A stretch of DNA of 64,000 bases, from positions 24,444-88,443 of the forward strand of contig CAZJHD010000016.1 in NCBI GenBank assembly GCA_964545855.1. The letters are read 5' to 3'. This stretch comes from CAZJHD01 sp964545855 (lineage in GTDB: Bacteria > Planctomycetota > UBA1135 > JACQFD01). Every line of letters starts with the position of its first letter. Positions within the stretch are counted from its first letter, which is position 1. A program made the position numbers and the translations under genes. Below are positions 8,832-17,800 of the stretch, in pieces. Under the pieces are notes generated by a model. It searched no databases. It saw nothing but the letters and a program-made list of their open reading frames with translations, and was not told the origin of the DNA.

Positions 8832-11800
8832 TCAGGGCGCGCGCAGGGTCGCGAGGTACTCGACGAGGTCGCGCATCTCGCGCGGCGAGAGGAAGGCGCC
8901 GAGCCCGTCGGGCATGGCCGAGACGTCGGCCGCGCGCTCGACGATCGCGGAGGCGGGGATCTCCATGAGCCCGTTGTCGGACCCGCGGACGACGACGACG
9001 CGCGCGTCCTCGCGCTCGATGCGCCCCGTCACGACGCGGTCGTCGTCGAGCGCGAGGATCACGCCTTCGTAGCCCGGAGCGACTCGGCGGTTGGGGTCGA
9101 CGATGGCCTCGACGATCTGGCGCCGCGTCAGCGTCGCGGCCGACGCCCGGAGATCGGGCCCCACGAGGCCGCCCTCGCCGTCGTCGCCGACGTGGCATCG
9201 CAGGCACGACACGGCGGCCTTGGCGCGGAACAGCTCGCGGCCGAGGGCCGCGTCGCCGCCGTGGAGGCTCGCCGCGAAGGGGTCCATCGCCGGATCGGGC
9301 GGCTCCGCGCGGACGATCGTCGGGAATCGATCGGCGAGCTCGGCGCCGAGCCGGGCGCGCGCCGCCTCGAGCAGCTCGAGGGCCGTCTCCGGTGGCACGA
9401 GATCCGCGGCGAGCCGCTCCAGCTCGGCCTCGATCACGCGATCGGCTTCGTCCGAGGCGAGACCCGCGAGGGCGCCGTAGGCGGCGCGGCGCTCGGCCGT
9501 GCCGCCGCTGCGGAGCGCGGTCGTCGACGCGGAGAGCGCCTCTTCGGGCGCCACCTGCCGGAGCGCGTCGAGGGCCGCCGCGCGCACGTCGTTCTCGTTC
9601 TCCAGGAGGCTGGCTCGGAGCACGGCGACGGTGCCTTCGGGCCGCAGCACGGAGAGTGCGCGCAGGGCGGCGGCGCGCACGGCGGGCGGCTGGGTCGTTG
9701 CTTCGGCGAGGGCGAGGCAGCGAGGACCCGCCTCCGCGACGCGCAGGCGTGCGACGAGCCGAATCCATTCGGCGCGCACGGCGGTCGGCGCCTCCTCGAT
9801 CGACGCGCCGATCTCGAGCGCGACGTCGGGGAGGAAGGCCTTCGTGCGCTCCGCTTGCTCCGCCGTGCGGAGGACCGGCCGCCATTCGCCCATCACGGGA
9901 TCGCGCTCCGGCGGATCGTTCCAGGAGGCGAGGAGCGCCAGTGCCTCGATGCGCCGCGCTTCGTCGGCGCCGTCGCGCAGGGCGAAGCGCGCGACGGATC
10001 GGGCTCGCTCCTCGTCGCCGATCCGGAGGCTCGCCGCGAGGGCGCGGCGCAGACGGACGTTGCCCGCGACGCTCGGGTCGTCGAGCAGCGCCGCGACGCG
10101 CGCGTACAGCTCAACGAGGGGCAGGTCGTAGGCGGCGCGCGCCGCCTCCTCGGCGACGTGGGGATCCGGGTCGACGAGGAAGGTGCCGAGCGCCGTGCTC
10201 CCCTGGCGGCGCAACGCGACGACGGCGCCGATGCGCACGTCGCTGGACGCGTGACCGGCGAGGGCCGCCAGGTCTTCCTCGGAGGCGCAGCCGGCGAGGC
10301 CGAGGGTGAGTCCGTGACGCAGCGCCGGATCGGACGCGCCGGTCTCCGCGAGGAGTGCCACCAGATCGGGGACGGCCGGAGCGGAACGGAGCCGTCCGAG
10401 GGCGATCGCCGCGAAGAGTCTCTCGCGCGCCGAGCCGGAGCGGATCAGCGCGACGAGGGGTCCCGCGGAGCCCGCGAGCCGGAGGTCTCCGGCGGCGCGC
10501 GCCGCCTGGGCACGGATCTCGGAGTCGGGATCGGCGAGGAGCGGCAGGAGGTGCGCTCCGGCGGACTCGTGGCCCGCGCGCGCGGCGACGGCGAGCCCCC
10601 AGAGCGCGTGGATGCGCGCGAGGAGCGTCGGACCGGCCTGCACGGCGCGCGCGAGGGCGTTCGTGCCCTCGGCGCCGCGCGCCGCGAGCGCGAGGTGCGC
10701 CTCCTGGCGCACGCGCTGGTCGGGCTCGGCGAGGAGCCGTTCCAGTTCCTCCTCCGGCCGGCCCACCATGCCGTCCCGGAGGACCGCTCGCGTGCGGATC
10801 GTCGCGGGGTCGTCCTTCGACGACGGATGCTCGAGCCGGTAGATTCGGCCCTTGCCCGTCTTCTCCCAGCTCCGCACCCAGTCGCTCCACCAGAGAGCGC
10901 CGTCGGGGCCGAAATCGCAATCGGTCGCGAGCGTGTTCCAGAGGAAGCGCTCCTCCTTCGTCGGCGCGAAGGTGGCGCCCTTCGGCTCGTTGCGGAACGT
11001 GAAGATCCCGCTCCAGCGCGGGTCGCCCTCGAACTCGCAGAGGAAGAAGTGTCCGCGCCAGGCATCCGGGAATCCCGTGCCGGGGTGGTAGGTGAGACCC
11101 GACGGTCCCGCGCCGAGGTTCGCGAGGGGCGGCAGGAGATAGGCCGCCTGCCCGGGGTGGTGCGGATGCCACAGCTTCTCGTCGTTCCACGGTCCCCGCA
11201 GGATCGGCGTCGTGATCCACTGGTACCCGTAGCGCCAGCCGGAGTCGCTCCCCTCGATCACATGCACCCAGCGCGCGCGGTCGCCGCCGTCGCTGTTGTT
11301 GTCGCCCGTGAAGAGGTTGCCGAACTCGTCGAAGACGAGCTCCTGGGGATTGCGCAGCCCCGTCGCGAAGACCTCCAGGTTGCTTCCGTCGAGGTCGCAG
11401 CGCAGGACCGCGCCCGTGTGGTGGTTCTCCACGCGGCCGTGCTCCGTCTCGACGTTCAGCCCGCGGTCGCCGCAGGAGAACCAGAGCCGCCCGTCGTAGC
11501 CGATGCGCAGGCCGTGGAGGTCGTGGCCGAGCATGGCGATGTGCACTCCGTAGCCGTGGTGGAGCGCGCGCTTCTCCTCGGCGACGCCGTCCCGGTCGCG
11601 GTCCTTCAGGAGCCAGAGCTTCGGGATGCAGGTGAACCAGACGTCGCCGCGGTGTGCGAGGAGCCCTGCGCCGATGCCGGCGGACGGCTCGTCGAAGCCC
11701 GTCGCGAAGACGCGGTCCTCGTCGGCCACGCCGTCGCCGTCCGCGTCGCGCAGCCACCGCACGCGGTCGGTCGCTCGGGAGTACTCGGCGAAGCGCTCCT

Positions 11801-12155
11801 TCTCGAAGCGCTGCAGCAGCGCGACGCGGTCCTCCACTGTGCGCGCGGCGAGGTCGGCGTCGCACCACTCCATGTGGCTCCGCACGTCGGTGACGCCGTC
11901 GTGGTGGCGGAAGGTCTCGGCGACGTAGCACTCGCCGCCGGGGTCGAGCGCGAAGCTGACGGGATTCGCGAGCCTCGGCTCGGCGGCGAAGAGCGAGACG
12001 CGGAATCCCTCGGGCACGAGGAAACGGGCGATCGCGCGCTCCGCCTCGTCCGAGGCGGGCTCCACGCGGGCCGGGCGCGGCGCCTGCAGCGCCGGCGGCG
12101 CGAGGAGGACCCCGAGGAGTGGCGCGACGAGCGCCGGTGCGATCTTCGCGATCAC
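8832..12155 (-). CDS. Secreted dehydrogenase-like/HEAT repeat/cytochrome c protein (Planctomycete-Verrucomicrobium type)
   Basis: A 1107-residue exported protein. After a signal peptide (residues 1-25, ending LQA) comes a six-bladed-propeller 'membrane-bound dehydrogenase' domain at about 40-450, with repeated segments such as LFTGDNNSDGGDRARWVH and LWWSDWV and Asp-rich WLRDADGDGV loops. About 480-890 is a series of HEAT-like helical repeats. The C-terminal domain is a heme-binding module: CLRCH near residue 985 (c-type heme), then VGPDLRASAATLTRR and the GLMEIPASAIV region. This architecture is characteristic of the Planctomycetes/Verrucomicrobia lineage, where it is predicted to oxidise sugars or alcohols in the periplasm. 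GTG at 12155 is chosen because a signal peptide follows; the open frame continues upstream without a good start. Confidence 0.88.
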   Translation of the reverse strand: MIAKIAPALVAPLLGVLLAPPALQAPRPARVEPASDEAERAIARFLVPEGFRVSLFAAEPRLANPVSFALDPGGECYVAETFRHHDGVTDVRSHMEWCDADLAARTVEDRVALLQRFEKERFAEYSRATDRVRWLRDADGDGVADEDRVFATGFDEPSAGIGAGLLAHRGDVWFTCIPKLWLLKDRDRDGVAEEKRALHHGYGVHIAMLGHDLHGLRIGYDGRLWFSCGDRGLNVETEHGRVENHHTGAVLRCDLDGSNLEVFATGLRNPQELVFDEFGNLFTGDNNSDGGDRARWVHVIEGSDSGWRYGYQWITTPILRGPWNDEKLWHPHHPGQAAYLLPPLANLGAGPSGLTYHPGTGFPDAWRGHFFLCEFEGDPRWSGIFTFRNEPKGATFAPTKEERFLWNTLATDCDFGPDGALWWSDWVRSWEKTGKGRIYRLEHPSSKDDPATIRTRAVLRDGMVGRPEEELERLLAEPDQRVRQEAHLALAARGAEGTNALARAVQAGPTLLARIHALWGLAVAARAGHESAGAHLLPLLADPDSEIRAQAARAAGDLRLAGSAGPLVALIRSGSARERLFAAIALGRLRSAPAVPDLVALLAETGASDPALRHGLTLGLAGCASEEDLAALAGHASSDVRIGAVVALRRQGSTALGTFLVDPDPHVAEEAARAAYDLPLVELYARVAALLDDPSVAGNVRLRRALAASLRIGDEERARSVARFALRDGADEARRIEALALLASWNDPPERDPVMGEWRPVLRTAEQAERTKAFLPDVALEIGASIEEAPTAVRAEWIRLVARLRVAEAGPRCLALAEATTQPPAVRAAALRALSVLRPEGTVAVLRASLLENENDVRAAALDALRQVAPEEALSASTTALRSGGTAERRAAYGALAGLASDEADRVIEAELERLAADLVPPETALELLEAARARLGAELADRFPTIVRAEPPDPAMDPFAASLHGGDAALGRELFRAKAAVSCLRCHVGDDGEGGLVGPDLRASAATLTRRQIVEAIVDPNRRVAPGYEGVILALDDDRVVTGRIEREDARVVVVRGSDNGLMEIPASAIVERAADVSAMPDGLGAFLSPREMRDLVEYLATLRAP

Positions 12156-12322
12156 GCCGAGCAGGTCGTCGAGGAGCTGCTTCGAGGCCAGGAGATGGCG
12201 ATCTTCGCTCGAAGCGAGGAGCGCCGCCGCGGGCGTCGCCAGGGAGCCACGACGAGGGCGGCGCGATGCCGAGTCGATGGAAGAGGGCGGAGCATGGTCC
12301 GAACGAGCTTCTCGACGCCCTG

Positions 12323-13246
12323 CTACGCGAGCTCGGCCCGCACGCGCTCGAGGAGCGCCTTCGTGCGCGCGATCCCCTCGCGCTCCGAGTGGCGGTCGCC
12401 CTCGTACTCGATGCCGATCCAGCCGCGATAGGTGGCGTCGCGCACGATGCGGAGCATGCGCCGGTAGTCGGTGCGCACCTCGTTCCCCGCGTCGTCGAAT
12501 TCGTGGGACTTGGCGCTCACGGCGCGCGCGAAGGGCATCAGCTCGCGGACCCCGACGTACCGGTCGTACCACTGCCCGTTCCCCAAGTGGAAGTTCCCGA
12601 AGTCGGGAAGCGACCCGACGCGGCGGTGCGCGGCGGCGCGGAGCACGCCCGCGAGCCAGGCGCCGTCGGAGGAGAGCCCGCCGTGGTTCTCGACGATCAC
12701 GCTCAGGTCGAGGGGATCCGCCATCTCCCCGAGACGGTGCAGGGAGTCGGCGGCGCGGTCGTGCTGCGCGCCGCGCTCTCCCGAACCGGCGGCGTTCACG
12801 CGGATCGCATGGCATCCGAGGAATCCGGCCGCGTCGAGCCACCTGCGGTGGTTCTCGATGGCGCGAGCGCGCGCGCCGTCGTCGGCATCGGCGAGGGCCC
12901 CTTCGCCGTCGACCATGATCAGGAGGCTCCGCACCCCCGCGTCCTCGGCACGCCGGCGCAGGTCTCGGAGATGGCTGCCCCCATGGGCCCCGGCGGGGAA
13001 GAAGCCGCTCACGTACTCGACGGCCTCGATGCCGAAGTCTCGGCGCGCCGTCGCCGCGAAGTCGAGGTGGTCGAGCTCCTTCCCGTGGAGCGCCCGGTGG
13101 AACGACCACTCGGCGAGGGAGATCCGGAACCAGGGCTCGACCGTGGGCGGCGCGACGCCGGAGGAGGACGCGCAGGCGGCGACCACGGCGGCGCCGGCGG
13201 CACCGGCCGTGCGTTCGAGGAACTCGCGTCGCGTCGATCGCTCCAT
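12323..13246 (-). CDS. Tat-exported sugar phosphate isomerase/epimerase-like TIM-barrel protein
   Basis: A 307-residue protein whose N-terminus has a twin-arginine signal (STRREFLERT) followed by a hydrophobic Ala/Gly stretch and a possible lipobox (VVAAC). The mature part fits the xylose isomerase-like TIM barrel: FGIEAVEYVSGFF, VRSLLIMVDGEG, VIVENHGG (metal-binding Glu region), LPDFGNFH, SAKSHEFDDAGNE and WIGIEYEGDR, which together carry the usual Glu/Asp/His metal ligands. Members isomerise or epimerise sugars or inositols; the exported location suggests action on an extracellular polysaccharide product. It lies between the dehydrogenase/heme gene and a radical SAM gene on the same strand. 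The ATG at 13246 directly precedes the twin-Arg motif; ATG 13258 is four codons upstream. Confidence 0.83.
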   Translation of the reverse strand: MERSTRREFLERTAGAAGAAVVAACASSSGVAPPTVEPWFRISLAEWSFHRALHGKELDHLDFAATARRDFGIEAVEYVSGFFPAGAHGGSHLRDLRRRAEDAGVRSLLIMVDGEGALADADDGARARAIENHRRWLDAAGFLGCHAIRVNAAGSGERGAQHDRAADSLHRLGEMADPLDLSVIVENHGGLSSDGAWLAGVLRAAAHRRVGSLPDFGNFHLGNGQWYDRYVGVRELMPFARAVSAKSHEFDDAGNEVRTDYRRMLRIVRDATYRGWIGIEYEGDRHSEREGIARTKALLERVRAELA

Positions 13247-13269
13247 GGGCCCGAGCATACCGGCGGCTT

Positions 13270-14241
13270 TCAAGGGCGCGGACGCCGCGGCAGCGCCCGC
13301 GGATCGGCGAGGCGGAGAAAGCCCTCGTGCGACCACCCGGCCCGATCGCCGACGAGGGCGCGCAGGCGATCCAGGAGGCGGAGCGCCGGACCGTCGTCGC
13401 GCCAGTCGACGCCGCGGCGCGCGAGGAGCGCGGGGATCTCCGTGCGCGCCGTGCGTGCGCCGCGGCCGGTTCCGTCTCCGGCGACGAAGGTGTCGACGGT
13501 CACCACGTCGGTGTGGGCCGCGAGCCACCGCGCGAAGGACTCCGTGTCGCGCACGGGCAGACAGGGGCTCACGGCCACGTGGAGGAGCACCGGTTCCCGG
13601 GAGAGCGACTCCACGGCTCGGCGGCGCGCCGCGATCGTCGGCGAGCCGGGATGGCCGAGATCGAAGGCAGCGTCGTCGTCGGTCTCGAGCGTGAGGCTCA
13701 CCACGAGCCGGTCTCCGAGCGATGCGAGCTCCCGCGCGAGGCGCGCGACGAGGGGCGATCGCGTCTGGAGCGCCCACCCGCCGACGGGGAAGCCGGCGAG
13801 GACGCGCAGACACTCTCGATAGATGGGCAGGCACGGCCCCGCCAGCGGCTCCGTGCCCGATGCCGAGAAGACGCGCAGCCGCTCCACGTGGTGCCGGTGG
13901 GCGGGGTCGCGACGCGACGCGCGCTGCAGCTCGCTCCGCAGCACCTCCGGCGCGTTGCGCTTCACGCGCACCACGTCGCCCCACGATTCCGTGGGCGCGG
14001 CGCGCACCCGATGGGGCTGCAGGAATTGCGCGTAGCAGGCGATGCCGCAGGCAGTGCCTCCGAGCGAGCAGCCGATGGCGGGAGAGAAGGAGTGCGTGAA
14101 CCCCCCCGTTCCCGCGCCGCCGAGGAAGCCGCTCGTCTCCGTGAGGGCGCTCTTCGCGTCGATCCATTCGACGCGCGGGCTCGCGCGTCCGTCGGCGCGA
14201 AGGGTGGATGGATGGCGCGGCTCTCGGTGGTGGGTCGCCAT
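13270..14241 (-). CDS. Radical SAM-like protein with an atypical cysteine cluster
   Basis: A 323-residue protein. Near residues 55-70 is a cysteine cluster read as C-x6-C-x3-C followed by YAQ (CSLGGTACGIACYAQ), resembling the cluster of spore-photoproduct-lyase-like radical SAM proteins but spaced differently from the classic CxxxCxxC. Downstream strands fit a partial TIM barrel: FSASGTEPLAG, GWALQTRSPLVARLAR, LVVSLTLETDDD and VLLHVAVSPCLP. The final third contains VDTFVAGDGTGRGAR. It lies 23 bases downstream of the TIM-barrel gene and is divergent from the NTF2-like lipoprotein gene with only 36 bases between starts. The substrate is unknown. Confidence 0.7.
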   Translation of the reverse strand: MATHHREPRHPSTLRADGRASPRVEWIDAKSALTETSGFLGGAGTGGFTHSFSPAIGCSLGGTACGIACYAQFLQPHRVRAAPTESWGDVVRVKRNAPEVLRSELQRASRRDPAHRHHVERLRVFSASGTEPLAGPCLPIYRECLRVLAGFPVGGWALQTRSPLVARLARELASLGDRLVVSLTLETDDDAAFDLGHPGSPTIAARRRAVESLSREPVLLHVAVSPCLPVRDTESFARWLAAHTDVVTVDTFVAGDGTGRGARTARTEIPALLARRGVDWRDDGPALRLLDRLRALVGDRAGWSHEGFLRLADPRALPRRPRP

Positions 14242-14277
14242 GGAGCGATCCGTCGGGCGAAGGAGTACGGTACCGCC

Positions 14278-14748
14278 ATGGCCCGTCCCTCCTTCGCCGG
14301 GGCCGTCCTGATCCTCGCTCTCGGGTCGATGGCCGCCTGCCGGAGCGCGCCTCCCGACGCCGCCTCCGCGGACGCCGACGTGCGCGCGACGCTCGACGAA
14401 CAGGTGGCTGCCTGGAATCGGGGCGACCTCCGCGGATTCATGGAGGGCTACCTCGCCTCGCCCGATCTCACTTTCGTCTCGGGCACCCACGTGGAGCGCG
14501 GCTGGCAGCCGACGCTCGAGCGCTACCTGGCGCGGTACCCCGCGGGGAAGCAGGGGACGCTCGCCTTCGAGGACCTCGAGGTCCACGTCCTGCCCGGCGG
14601 GAATGACGCGTGGGTGCTGGGGCGCTACCGGCTCTCCCAGGAAGTCACCCAATCCGGAAGATTCACGCTGGTGCTCCGTCGCGTCGCCGGCCGTTTCCGG
14701 GTCGTCCACGACCACACGTCGTCGGATCCGCCTCCCGACGGTCCCTGA
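14278..14748 (+). CDS. NTF2/SnoaL-like (DUF4440-type) lipoprotein
   Basis: A 156-residue protein with a lipoprotein signal (ALGSMAAC, Cys21). The mature domain looks like the cone-shaped NTF2/DUF4440 fold: a first helix VRATLDEQVAAWNRGDLRGFM, then YLASPDLTFVSG, LERYLARYPAGKQGTLAFEDLEV, and terminal strands WVLGRYRLSQEV and FRVVHDHTSSDPP. The His pair near the C-terminus is often seen in this group. Such domains bind small molecules or act as isomerases; a specific role cannot be assigned. A GAAGGAG ribosome-binding site at 14259-14265 supports the ATG at 14278. Confidence 0.8.
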   Translation: MARPSFAGAVLILALGSMAACRSAPPDAASADADVRATLDEQVAAWNRGDLRGFMEGYLASPDLTFVSGTHVERGWQPTLERYLARYPAGKQGTLAFEDLEVHVLPGGNDAWVLGRYRLSQEVTQSGRFTLVLRRVAGRFRVVHDHTSSDPPPDGP

Positions 14749-14843
14749 CCGGCCGCGGATCGCGCGGCTTCAACGAACGACCCGCTCTCGAGCGCGTCGG
14801 ACGTGCAACCCGATCTCTCACGCTCTCCTCTCGACCGACTGCC

Positions 14844-17800
14844 ATGCTCCATCGGATCGTCTCGCATCCCGCGCGCGCCCTCGCTCTCGTTCTCGCCCTC
14901 GGCGCCGCCGTCGCCGTGACGTTGGCCGGACCCGGAAAGGCGGACGACCCCGTCGCGCGGCGCGCGAAGGTGCACCTGATGGACCGGCAGTTCGTCGAAG
15001 CGGCGGAGCTGCTCGCGAAGGAGCCGGGGAACGCGGAGCAGGCGGCGGAGCGCCGGTTCCTCCGGGCGCACGCCCTCCTGCTCGCGGGAGACTTCACCGG
15101 ATCGGCGCGGGCCCTCGAGGAGTTCGTGCGCGACTTCCCGAACGCCCCCGAGGCGACGCGGGCCCGGCTCACCCTCGCGGCGGCGAAGCGCGGCGCGAAG
15201 GACTTCGAAGCGGCGGCGGCGATCGACCGAGCCCAGCTTCGGACGCTCCTCTCGCCGGAGAGACGCAACGACCTCTCGAAGGTCTACGTCGACTACGCCG
15301 ACAAGGCGGAGAAGGGTCTGCAGCCCGACTGGGCGCGCGCACGCACGTTCCTCGATCTGGCGGTCGGGCTCGAGCTGCCTCCGGCCGACGACGAGCGCCT
15401 GCGCAGCCGCGCGGCGGAGATGGCGGAGAAGGTCGGAGACTTCAAGGACGCGCTGCAACGGCTGCGGTCGCTGCGCGCCGATCGGGGCGACGGAGCGGAG
15501 GGCTCGACGCGCTTCCGCATCGCACAGCTCGAGCGACTGACCGGCGACCCCCGCGGCGCCCGCCGCTCCTACGAGGACTTCCTGCGCGACTACCCGAAGA
15601 GCGAGAGGGCCTCGGAGGCCGCCTATGGCATCGCGCTCACGCACGGCATGCCGTCGCCGCCGAACGACGAGTCGCTGGCGCGGGGCGTCGCCTCCCTGAA
15701 GCGCGTCATCGAGGGATGGCCGGGATCGAAGGAGGCGCGGTCCGCTGCCTTCGACATCGCGCTCGGCGAGCTCCATCGGCGCCGCTTCGACGACGCCGTG
15801 CGCGACTTCCGCGCCTTCGTCGCGTCGTCGCCGAAGCCGGCTCCCTCCGCGGACGCGGACCGGGACGATCGGGTCGCCGTCGCCCGCGCCCGGATCGGCG
15901 ACGCTCTCTACGCGCAATCGCGGTACTCGGACGCGATCGTGGCGTGGCGCCTCTACCTCGCCGAGCACCCGTCCCACGGCGAGTTCGGCCGAGTCCACCG
16001 GGCAATCGTCGACGCGGAGTTCGCGATCGCGAGGACGGCGGCCGTGGAGGCGCTGGAGAGCGAGGAGAGGGCGCGCGAGCGCGGCGACCAGGCGCGGGAG
16101 GCCGTGCAGGGCTTCCTCGCCTCGCATCCCCTCGACGCGCGTCAGGCGGCGACGGCCCTCTGGCTGGGCCGGATCGAGGAGACGCGGCAGCGATTCGACG
16201 TGGCGCGCGACGAGTACGAGCGGGTCGCGAGCAAGTTCGCGGGCGCCGCCGAGGCGTCGGAGGCCCAGTTCCACGTGGGGCGCATCTTCGAGGAGCGCAC
16301 CTTCGACTACGAGAAGGCGATCGCGGCCTACAAGGCCGTCACGGGCGCCTGGCAGGAGCGGGCGAGGCAGCGCATCGCCGAGCTGCAGCGCAAGCAGCTG
16401 GAAGTCGTCACGAAGCGCACGACGCGCACCGACGAGAGCCCTTCGATCGAGATCACGTCGCGCAACATCGAGAAGGTGCGTGTGCGCATCTTCCGCCTCG
16501 ATCTGGAGACCTTCTTCCGCGCGAAGCTCGCCGAGCCGCGGATCGAGCCGCTCGACGTCGAAGTCATCGAGCCCGACTGGAATCGCGAGGTCGGCACGGA
16601 GAACTACCGCGCGCACGAGAGCACGACGCGGACGCTCGCGCTCGCCGAGTGCGGCGGGAAGCCCGGCGCCTACGTCGTGAAGGTGGACGACGGGGAGCTC
16701 GAGGCGACGACTCTCGTGCTCGTGTCCGATCTCGTCCTGGTCACGAAGGCATCGCGCCGCGACGCGCTCGTGTTCGCGCAGGACGCGAAGACGGGAGACC
16801 CCCTGTCGGGAGTCCGCGTGGTCGTGAGCGACGGATCGAAGATCCTCTTCGAGGAGAACACGGGGGCGGACGGCGTCCTGCTCCGGCGGGACGACGCCCT
16901 GGCGGGCGTGGGCGCGCTCGTCGTCTACGGGAGCTCGGCGGCCGGAGCGGCCGTGAGTGGACTCGACCTCTCGTCGCTCGGGCGATCGGCAGTGCTCGCG
17001 CCGAAGTGCTTCGTCGTGCTCGACCGATCGAGCTACCGCCCCGGCGATCTCGTGCGCGCTTGGGTCGTGACCCGGGGCGTGAAGGACGGCGGCTACGTCG
17101 TCGAGGAGGGCCGGCGCGTGCGCCTCGCGATGCAGGACGCCTCGGGAACCGCCATTCGCTCCGCCGACGTCTCCCTCGGAGCCTTCGGCACCGCGGCCTC
17201 GGATCTCGCGATTCCCGCCTCGGCGGGATTCGGATCCTGGACCGTCGCCGTCGTCGATGATGCGAAGAAGGAGACGCTCGGGGCAGCGAGCTTCGCCGTG
17301 GAGGACGTTCGCCGCGAACGGATCCGCTGCGAGGTGAAGCTCGCGCGGAGCGTCGTGATGCGCGGCGAGACCGTCGAGGGGACCGTGCAGGCGCAGTACT
17401 TCTCGGGCGGACCCGTGGGGAAGCGCTCGGTCACGCTCGAGATCGCCGACGTCGACCCGATCACCGTCACGACGGACTCCGACGGATCGGCCTCCTTCTC
17501 CTTCGCGACCCGCGACCTGGCGGAGGAAGGGACCTACGCCGTCGTTGCGCGGCTCGCCGACGAGGCCGTCTTCGGACTGGCGGAGCTCGTGGTGACGACC
17601 GTGGAGTTCCGCCCGCGGCTGACGACGCTGCAGCAGGTGGTCCTCGCGGGCGAGGGATTCGACGTGAGCCTGGAGACCAAGGACGCAGCCGATCGGCCGG
17701 CCGGCGCGGAGCTTCGGCTCTCGGCGCTGCGGCGCGAGGAGCGGGGTCTGCGCAAGGTGGAGGAGCGCACCGTCGTCACCGATCCCAAGACGGGGAAGGC

